Assembly (NCBI GenBank): GCA_031538895.1
Contig: JAVKLU010000003.1
Span: 1 to 55,625, forward strand
Direction: 5' to 3'
DNA from: JAVKLU01 sp031538895
GTDB taxonomy: Bacteria; Pseudomonadota; Gammaproteobacteria; Burkholderiales; Burkholderiaceae
DNA length: 55,625 bases
The stretch's first letter is position 1. Each line of letters begins with the position of its first letter. The translations under genes were made by a program, and so were the position numbers. Shown one piece after another: positions 44,203 through 50,143 of this stretch. The notes below the pieces were generated by a model, which made no database searches, had not been told where the DNA came from, and saw only the letters and a list, made by a program, of their open reading frames with translations.

Positions 44203-45617
44203 GCCGCCTTTTTTGTCCTGTGAGAAATAGCCTTTGTGAACCTCTTGCGCGGGGTAAGGTTCAAGCCCACGTTTTGCTTGCTGAACTTCTCAAACGCCTC
44301 TTCAAACCACGCTTCAAACTTGGCTTTTTCGCCCCCACTCGCGTCATTGGTGCCGCGATAGTTCGCCACCTTGTCAATGAAGAAAAGCGATAAAACTTTG
44401 ATGCCCATAGGCGTTAGTTTTTTAGCCCGTTCAAAGTGCCATTTGACGGTGCGTTCAATTTGAAATTTTTGAAGCTCCTCCGTTAGCCCGCCTTGAGAAT
44501 CCCCCTCACGCAACACCAAGCCGCCTGTGAACTTGACAAACCCTTCTTCTGCGTCGATGTCTTCCACAATGAAACCATCGCGATAAATCTCGCGCTGGTT
44601 TGATGTGACAAACAAATCATCGCCTGCTGCCAACACCGCATATTTTTTCAGCACACCACCTGCGTCACCATTGGCAAAGAAACTCAACTTCACTTTGATG
44701 GTTTTCTTGGCTCGTTGAATTTCCTTTAACGCCACAAAAGCCGCGTTGTAATTTTGGTCAGCCGTAATGCCGTCCACCTGAATTTGCTTGACCAACCCTA
44801 AGTTGTAAGCGTCCACAGGGGTCAGGCGAGAAATCAAGTTGTAGGGGTTCTTGTGCGTCGCGCTGTAGCGCAAGGTACAAAGCGGGTTCAGGTTATGAAT
44901 GGCTTGGCGACGAATATCCGTTTCCATGTTTTGCGGTTCATCCACAATCACAATCGGGCGCGAGGCTTGTAAAAACTCGATGGGTTTTCCCTGCTCACGC
45001 ATCGTGTTGATGATGTTGCTGTCGCTCGCAAAACTGTCAATGTTGATGACCAAAATTTGTAGCGCGTTGGATGCCGCAAAATTACGCAAACCATTACGAT
45101 TTTTGCTATCCCACACCGTGTAGTTGGCAGGCACACCATATTGCGCCTTCATGTCACGGGCGGTGATTTCCAAGTTTTTTAACGTCCCTTCACGAATAGC
45201 AACGCTCGGCACCACAATCACAAACTTACAAAATCCATAGACACGATTGAGTTCATACATCGTGCGAATGTAGGTGTAGGTTTTGCCTGTGCCTGTCTCC
45301 ATTTCGATCGACAGATTCAGGTCAACGCCCGATGAATCATTAGTGCCTTGGCCTTGGCTTTTGGCCCTTGGGACAAGTGCCGTGGACACCTCTAATTCAT
45401 TGCTTTGTTGAACTTCTTGAATGTTGATCAAAAACTGTTCTGCCGAAAGTACCAAGCGGTTGCCGATACCCTTCTCACCAAACGCTACGGAGCCAACTTC
45501 GCCACGGGTGTTCTCAAACGCATTACCCGCTTGCGGCTGACCTTTAAACACGCTGACCACAGCATTGAGCGCCGCCATTTGATGCGGTGCGTTGTGGTCA
45601 AACTTGAATTGCAGCAT
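44199..45617 (-). CDS. res: Type III restriction enzyme Res, N-terminal part (frameshifted)
   Basis: 472 residues carrying the first RecA-like domain of a type III restriction endonuclease: Walker A METGTGKT (residues 106-113), FVIVVPSVAIREGTLKNLEI (motif Ia) and Walker B VIVDEPQN (DEPQ at 226-229). A good Shine-Dalgarno (AAAGGAG) precedes the ATG at 45617. After about residue 457 the frame is lost: LTPRKRFTKAISHRTKKAA replaces the expected continuation AQEVHKGYFSQDKKGG, readable in the -1 frame. One missing base near 44251-44254 explains this. The full Res would be about 915 residues, the normal size. Confidence 0.86.
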   Translation of the reverse strand: MLQFKFDHNAPHQMAALNAVVSVFKGQPQAGNAFENTRGEVGSVAFGEKGIGNRLVLSAEQFLINIQEVQQSNELEVSTALVPRAKSQGQGTNDSSGVDLNLSIEMETGTGKTYTYIRTMYELNRVYGFCKFVIVVPSVAIREGTLKNLEITARDMKAQYGVPANYTVWDSKNRNGLRNFAASNALQILVINIDSFASDSNIINTMREQGKPIEFLQASRPIVIVDEPQNMETDIRRQAIHNLNPLCTLRYSATHKNPYNLISRLTPVDAYNLGLVKQIQVDGITADQNYNAAFVALKEIQRAKKTIKVKLSFFANGDAGGVLKKYAVLAAGDDLFVTSNQREIYRDGFIVEDIDAEEGFVKFTGGLVLREGDSQGGLTEELQKFQIERTVKWHFERAKKLTPMGIKVLSLFFIDKVANYRGTNDASGGEKAKFEAWFEEAFEKFSKQNVGLNLTPRKRFTKAISHRTKKAA

Positions 45618-45657
45618 GCACTGACTCCTTTACACCCACTTTGGGTCCGCTGAAAAT

Positions 45658-45718
45658 GCCACAAAAAATTTTGTGGCGCCTAAATTTAAGAAAACGCGCC
45701 ACAAAATGGTTTGTGGCG
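45658..45718. repeat. Paired CCACAAA hairpins in the res leader
   Basis: Two adjacent inverted repeats share the same arms: GCCACAAAA/TTTTGTGGC with a 2-nt loop (45658-45677) and CGCCACAAA/TTTGTGGCG with a 4-nt loop (45697-45718). A further CCACAAA follows at 45729. They occupy the 206-bp gap between the DUF1828-like gene and res, 40-100 bp before the res start. No gene is seen in the gap. Confidence 0.85.
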
Positions 45719-45823
45719 GTTGGCGACTCCACAAACGCGCTAAACAATTTTTCGCCCTTCGGCAAGGTTGAGTAAATGGGGCAAGCGTCGTGTTGCCGTT
45801 TAGCACGTGCGCCATCGCATAGC

Positions 45824-46609
45824 TCACTGCAACCCGCGCAAAGTCTTATGGATGCGGTCTGTTTCATCAAACCCGCAAAATAGCTGACATTCCGATTCAG
45901 CAATGTGGCGGCTATAGGAATCAATCGTTTGTGTATTTCGATCAAACAACATGATGGGGACTAAATCCCGATGTAGTCCTTTAAGTTCACGCCAGCGAAA
46001 GCCCCACTTTTCCATCGTCCCAACAAGATCATTTTTAGTTTTCAAAATTTGAATGGCTGCCGGCCGTTTTTGTTCCACATAAAAATCAACTGTAATCTTT
46101 CGCTCAAGCGTAATGGGCAGTTTGTAATTACGGTGGTGCGGCAACTTGGCATCGTCCAACATCCGCTGTACCGCGCGAGGCGCAACATCTTCTTCAAGCC
46201 CGCGGTGCTCATTAAAAAAATCCAACCTTGAAATGGCCACTACGCCTTCGGCAAACACCTGTATGTCATCGGCGGCAAGCGGCCATGACAAATCCCGCGA
46301 CAAAACTCCTTGTTCTATTTGAAAATAGTGCTCATTGCACAATTTTTTTAGGTGAGATTGCATCGCTTCGGTTTGCAGGTTAAGGCCTTGACCCATCAAC
46401 CAGTTAAGCGTTTGACCTCTGTCGGTGATGCGCCATGTATTTGGCATGACGCGCTGGAGTTCAAGCACCACTTGCCAGCCATCGGGATAGGACACCGGCA
46501 TGGTGAATACCATGCCTTGCGGCGTTGTATGCACCTCAAGAATACGGTTCCAAAAGTTGGTTAGGATCGTGCGTAAATCATTGACACCAAAGAGTGCAGG
46601 GCTATTCAT
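45824..46609 (-). CDS. DUF1828/DUF1829-like protein inside type III RM operon
   Basis: 261 residues from the ATG at 46607-46609, which overlaps the previous stop (ATGA) and has GGGAG upstream. The N-terminal half resembles DUF1828: a strand pair followed by NTWRITDRGQTLNWLMGQGL and SHLKKLCNEHYFQIEQGVL. The C-terminal half (HRNYKLPITLERKITVDFYV, EQKRPAAIQILKTKND) looks like the DUF1829-type companion and could be a nuclease-like fold (D..E.K spacing), which I cannot confirm. Such proteins turn up in mobile and defence contexts; the function is unknown. The position between mod and res in the same direction suggests an accessory role in restriction or its control. Confidence 0.62.
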   Translation of the reverse strand: MNSPALFGVNDLRTILTNFWNRILEVHTTPQGMVFTMPVSYPDGWQVVLELQRVMPNTWRITDRGQTLNWLMGQGLNLQTEAMQSHLKKLCNEHYFQIEQGVLSRDLSWPLAADDIQVFAEGVVAISRLDFFNEHRGLEEDVAPRAVQRMLDDAKLPHHRNYKLPITLERKITVDFYVEQKRPAAIQILKTKNDLVGTMEKWGFRWRELKGLHRDLVPIMLFDRNTQTIDSYSRHIAESECQLFCGFDETDRIHKTLRGLQ

Positions 46610-47079
46610 AGCAGACTCCCTTCTAATGCATTGTCTAGGCTGATATGCCACATCTGGGCGGCCTTTTGAATTAAGTCTAAGAAATCTGTTACCTCAAAAT
46701 TTGATAGTGGTTGATGGATATTGCTACGTGGGTCGGTGGTGCTGACAGTCGGATCGCACACGTTGAGATGCCATCCTTGCTCAATGCGTTTTTTGAAACG
46801 CAAATTATGCCGCGCAACTGGTGTAAATCCAATGCCACGCACCCGCTGGTTCGCCAATAAAAAAGTAGCGTCGTACGTGCTGGGGTCGTTCAAAATAGGT
46901 GCCTTACCTAAAAACCGCATATCCAAAAAACCACCTTCGCACAATTGTGGGCGTGTCTCAAAACGTCGCCCCAAACCGCCCTTGTCCGTTTTGTCTATTT
47001 CAAGTACAGCCCCTTCGGGCAGTTGTTTGGGTGCATTCAAAATTGGCTTTATCTGCGCTGCAGAATAGGGATATTTCAT
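46606..47079 (-). CDS. Uncharacterised protein between mod and res
   Basis: 157 residues from the ATG at 47077-47079, chosen for its strong Shine-Dalgarno (GAGGAGG, 6 nt); the upstream frame to 47148 overlaps mod. I recognise no family with confidence; the region GIGFTPVARHNLRFKKRIEQ followed by GWHLNVCDP and HQPLSNFEVTDFLDLIQKAA recalls small DUF6978-like proteins, tentatively. It is cytoplasmic and soluble. It begins 22 bp after the mod stop and overlaps the DUF1828-like gene by 4 bp, so the two probably act as a pair. Confidence 0.6.
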   Translation of the reverse strand: MKYPYSAAQIKPILNAPKQLPEGAVLEIDKTDKGGLGRRFETRPQLCEGGFLDMRFLGKAPILNDPSTYDATFLLANQRVRGIGFTPVARHNLRFKKRIEQGWHLNVCDPTVSTTDPRSNIHQPLSNFEVTDFLDLIQKAAQMWHISLDNALEGSLL

Positions 47080-47101
47080 GAAGAACCTCCTCTTTTCGTC
47101 C

Positions 47102-48985
47102 TTACAACACTTCAAGCGCAATCGCTGCGTCTTGAAGTTGTAGGCCAAAATTGGTCAATGCTTGGCTCTCTACAAAACACTTGTTCAAACACAGAACCTT
47201 GACGGGTTTGGTTTTGAGAATGAACGCCAACACATCGTCCGCATTGTTTGCTAAGGTCTCAAAGAACATAGCGACATGCCGACCGCTGTCGGGCGTTGCC
47301 ATGTAAACCTTGGCACTGCCAACATCGTGGCATTGAATTGGGGTGGTAATGGGTAGTGCCAACTTCAACAACAACTCATACACCATGCTGCCCGCCTCGC
47401 TGTCGGGCTTGGTACTGTCAACGTGGTAGTCCATTTGCTCAAACAAGTCGCTCACTTCGGTTACATCGGTGCGCCATTCTTTGAAGTTAGATGGCGCGAG
47501 TTTGAAGGCGTTGAAGCCCAAGACTTGCGGCGCGGACGCTTCGGCATCCTCTAATTTTTTTTGTTTGTTGGCTTCTTGGCGTTTGGCCTCTATCTGTTCA
47601 ATCACCTTTTTAATCCGCGCACGGCCAATGTCGGCAATGGTGCGGTAGCCTGCTTTGTAGGCTTCGCTGTCTTCTTCCAACACCTCGGGCATTTGGACAC
47701 AGATGAATTGACGGTTACCACCGTCTTCTTCGTTCAACTCTAAAACGGCTTGGGCCGTTGTGCCGCTGCCGGAGAAGAAGTCAAGAATTATGTCGTTCTC
47801 TTTTGAGGCTTGTTTACTAAAAAATTTTATTAGATCGATTGGTTTTGGAAAATCAAAAACTTTGTCCTCATTAAATAACGACATTAACTTTTTTGTTGAT
47901 GTTTCAGTTGAATACCATCGCAATGAACTCGTAATTGCTTTCGTATCATTCAAGTAAGAATCAAAAAATTTTTTTTGTCGTGGTGTGCCGTTTGGAGTTG
48001 TAGGAAAAATAATTAACTTCTCACTAACCATTCGCACAATAGACTCTTCTGAAAATGCCCAGTTTCCATAAAATTTATTATTTGTTTTAGGGTCTTTAAT
48101 TTCAAAAAAATTGTTTTGCTTTCCTGTCGCACGAATACTTTCTGATCGCCAAGCTCCTCTTGCATCTTTATCGGAGTTGTCAAAATCTGATTCATCTCTT
48201 TCTAAACCATTGAGGCGGACTAATTCCCCGCATCTACCATAACAAAAAACATACTCATGATTAGACATAACCATGTTTTTTGGTGGAACGCCACGTGCGG
48301 CCTGTTTGGTTTCCCATGTGAAAGTGGCAACAAAATTCTCTTCCCCAAAAATCTCATCCATCAACAACTTCAAGTCTGCCGCTTCGTTGTCGTCAATGCT
48401 CACAAAAATCACGCCATCATCACGCAGCAAATTGCGGGCAAGAAATAGGCGCGGATACATCATCGACAACCAAACGCTGTGGAATTGCCCGTTTTCTTTT
48501 GAGTTCTTTTTCCACAGCGTTTGCTTGTTCACAAAACCCGCTTCATCGGTTTGGCCTGTGCGGGCTTGGTAGTCCTTGAGGGTTTCGCTGTAATCATCGG
48601 GATACACAAAACTGTCGTTGCCGGTGTTGTAGGGCGGGTCGATGTAAATCATCTTGACCTTGCCAAAATAGGCTTTTTGCAGGGTGCGTAACACCTCTAG
48701 GTTTTCGCCTTCGATATAGAGGTTTTGCGTGGCATCCCAATTCACACTGTTCGCAACATCAGGGCGCAAGGTGGCGGTGGTGCGCTTTTGAATCTCGGCT
48801 CTGGCATCGGCTTTGCCGGCCCACGAGAGTTCGTAGTTTTCACGCGAGGAGGCGTTGGCATCGCCCAGCGCGGCACGCAGGCGGTTAAAGTCGATTTTGC
48901 CTTCGCTAAAGGTCTCGGGAAAAAGGGCTTTGAGTTGCGCTAGACGTTCTGCATTGATGTCTAGGCTTTGGGCAAGTGTGCTCAT
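47102..48985 (-). CDS. mod: Type III DNA adenine methyltransferase (Mod)
   Basis: 627 residues. The beta-class amino-methyltransferase order is visible: catalytic motif IV IDPPYNTGND (residues 115-124) comes before the AdoMet-binding motif I LDFFSGSGTTAQAVLELN (about residue 405). The variable target-recognition region lies between (about residues 170-380). Mod methylates adenine N6 and, with Res, forms the restriction complex. The ATG at 48985 lacks a Shine-Dalgarno. A run of A8 followed by T6 (minus strand, 47963-47976) lies inside the coding sequence. It is the first gene of the island operon; the 11-bp repeat array lies upstream. Confidence 0.93.
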   Translation of the reverse strand: MSTLAQSLDINAERLAQLKALFPETFSEGKIDFNRLRAALGDANASSRENYELSWAGKADARAEIQKRTTATLRPDVANSVNWDATQNLYIEGENLEVLRTLQKAYFGKVKMIYIDPPYNTGNDSFVYPDDYSETLKDYQARTGQTDEAGFVNKQTLWKKNSKENGQFHSVWLSMMYPRLFLARNLLRDDGVIFVSIDDNEAADLKLLMDEIFGEENFVATFTWETKQAARGVPPKNMVMSNHEYVFCYGRCGELVRLNGLERDESDFDNSDKDARGAWRSESIRATGKQNNFFEIKDPKTNNKFYGNWAFSEESIVRMVSEKLIIFPTTPNGTPRQKKFFDSYLNDTKAITSSLRWYSTETSTKKLMSLFNEDKVFDFPKPIDLIKFFSKQASKENDIILDFFSGSGTTAQAVLELNEEDGGNRQFICVQMPEVLEEDSEAYKAGYRTIADIGRARIKKVIEQIEAKRQEANKQKKLEDAEASAPQVLGFNAFKLAPSNFKEWRTDVTEVSDLFEQMDYHVDSTKPDSEAGSMVYELLLKLALPITTPIQCHDVGSAKVYMATPDSGRHVAMFFETLANNADDVLAFILKTKPVKVLCLNKCFVESQALTNFGLQLQDAAIALEVL

Positions 48986-49156
48986 TTGGGTTGTTGGGTC
49001 TTGTGCTGGGTGTTTGTCGTTTTTTGTCTCGAATTTGTCTAGGCGTTTGACAGCAGGCGTTTTGTCTCGATTGTGTGTGTCTATTTTTTGTCTCTATTAC
49101 GAGTTTCGATTGTCCTCTGCACGAACGAATTTGCTGTTAAGTCCGGCGCGCAGGGT

Positions 49157-49277
49157 CTGCGTATCTTCTGCGTATCTTCTGCGTATCTTCTGCGTATCTT
49201 CTGCGTATCTTCTGCTTATCCTCTGCATTTTTTCTGCTTATCCTCTGCATTTTTTCTGCTTATCCTCTGCATTTTTT
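49157..49277. repeat. 11-bp tandem array, 11 units, between mod and tRNA-Arg
   Basis: Five exact copies of CTGCGTATCTT (49157-49211) are followed by three alternations of CTGCTTATCCT and CTGCATTTTTT (49212-49277). All units share CTGC and a T-rich end and are 11 bp, about one DNA turn. The remaining non-coding DNA toward mod (48986-49156) has several TTTTGTCTCGA-like partial repeats and no gene. The array lies 25 bp from the tRNA 3' end. Confidence 0.93.
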
Positions 49278-49301
49278 CTGCACAAAAAACGCCTTAAACA
49301 C

Positions 49302-49377
49302 TGGTGCGGCTGGCGGGGATCGAACCCACGACCCTTGGCTTCGGAGGCCAATACTCTATCCACTGAGCTACAGCCGC
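49302..49377 (-). tRNA. tRNA-Arg (anticodon CCG)
   Basis: A complete 76-nt cloverleaf on the minus strand with encoded CCA. Acceptor stem GCGGCTG/CAGCCGC, D-arm with TAGCTCAGTGG, anticodon stem TTGGC/GCCAA around loop CTCCGAA (anticodon CCG, codon CGG), T-loop GGTTCGATCCC. It lies between the type III restriction island and rfbC; tRNA genes are common integration sites, but I found no copy of its 3' end at the far side of the island. Confidence 0.97.
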
Positions 49378-49414
49378 GCACTGAATCGCTACTTAGTCAC
49401 CACTTAATCACTAT

Positions 49415-49972
49415 TTATAAACCGACGCTATCGGCGACCAAAGAAGCGTTTTTATCTTTGTCCGCCAAAATAAATTCCTGATCCCAGCCCTCTGGCTTTG
49501 GCCATTGAATGCCTATCGCCGCGTCATTCCAACGCACACTGCGTTCCGATTGCGGATGCCAGTAAGTCGTCGTTTTGTACAAAAAATCAGCACTGTCAGA
49601 CAACACCACAAACCCATGCGCAAAACCAGGCGGGACCCACAATTGTCGGTGCGTGTGCGCCGATAACTCAACTCCAACCCATTGCCCAAAACGCGGCGAG
49701 TGGCGGCGCACATCCACCGCAACATCAAATACACAACCACTGACCACGCGAACCAATTTGCCTTGCGCTTGCTCCGTTTGATAATGCAAACCGCGCAACA
49801 CGCCTTGCGCCGAACGCGAATGATTGTCCTGCACAAAATCCACTTGCAGTCCTGTCGCTTGCGCAAACGCATTTTGATTAAAACTTTCAAGAAAAAAACC
49901 GCGTTGATCACCAAACACTTTGGGTTCGATGATTAAGACCTCGGGCAGACGCGTTGCTGTGACTTTTAACAT
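49415..49972 (-). CDS. rfbC: dTDP-4-dehydrorhamnose 3,5-epimerase
   Basis: A cupin-fold epimerase of dTDP-L-rhamnose synthesis for LPS or capsule. 185 residues: GDQRGFFLESFNQNAFAQAT, FVQDNHSRSAQGVLRGLHYQ (catalytic His), VSGCVFDVAVDVR, VPPGFAHGFVVLSD and the Tyr-containing TTYWHPQSE. rfbA, rfbB and rfbD are not adjacent. The ATG (49970-49972) overlaps the 4-bp target duplication of MITE copy 3, so all upstream translation signals come from the element; its terminal sequence reads AGAGGTG 5 nt before the ATG. Confidence 0.94.
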   Translation of the reverse strand: MLKVTATRLPEVLIIEPKVFGDQRGFFLESFNQNAFAQATGLQVDFVQDNHSRSAQGVLRGLHYQTEQAQGKLVRVVSGCVFDVAVDVRRHSPRFGQWVGVELSAHTHRQLWVPPGFAHGFVVLSDSADFLYKTTTYWHPQSERSVRWNDAAIGIQWPKPEGWDQEFILADKDKNASLVADSVGL

Positions 49973-49974
49973 AA

Positions 49975-50117
49975 GGGCACCTCTATCAATTCATTTTTGC
50001 GGCGAATTGCTTTGTTGCGCAGTACGCGAAATCCTCACGTACTGTATGTACGCTCCGGTTTCTGTGTGCTGTGCGCCTCGCACTTCATCCGCAAATTCTG
50101 TATTTATAAAAGTGCCC
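49975..50117 (-). mobile_element. 143-bp MITE-like element, copy 3
   Basis: Minus orientation, flanked by ATAA on both sides (49971-49974 and 50118-50121). It lies between the infB stop and the rfbC start. It differs from copy 2 at four positions; one of them (T to C near the left end, 49981) changes AGAAGTG to AGAGGTG on the rfbC strand. The TIR is therefore 11/12 at that end. Confidence 0.94.
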
Positions 50118-50143
50118 ATAAGTCCAATCTTGGCAATTAGCAA

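Noticed and set aside
45598..45945. Small minus-strand ORFs in the gap before res (45598-45945 and 45630-45827)
   Set aside because: They overlap the DUF1828-like gene and the CCACAAA hairpins in other frames; the peptides are translations of the inverted repeats, with no ribosome-binding site.
49157..49277. CRISPR array
   Set aside because: The units are 11 bp and contiguous, with no unique spacers between them, and no cas gene is in the window.
41689..49377. The restriction island as a tRNA-integrated element with flanking att sites
   Set aside because: I looked for a copy of the tRNA-Arg 3' end (GGTTCGATCCC-type sequence) at the lapB side and saw none, and no integrase gene is present. 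The tRNA may only be a neighbour.
48855..49481. 208-codon plus-strand ORF across the mod start and repeat array
   Set aside because: It runs antisense to mod, through the 11-bp repeats and through the tRNA, and has no recognisable protein features.
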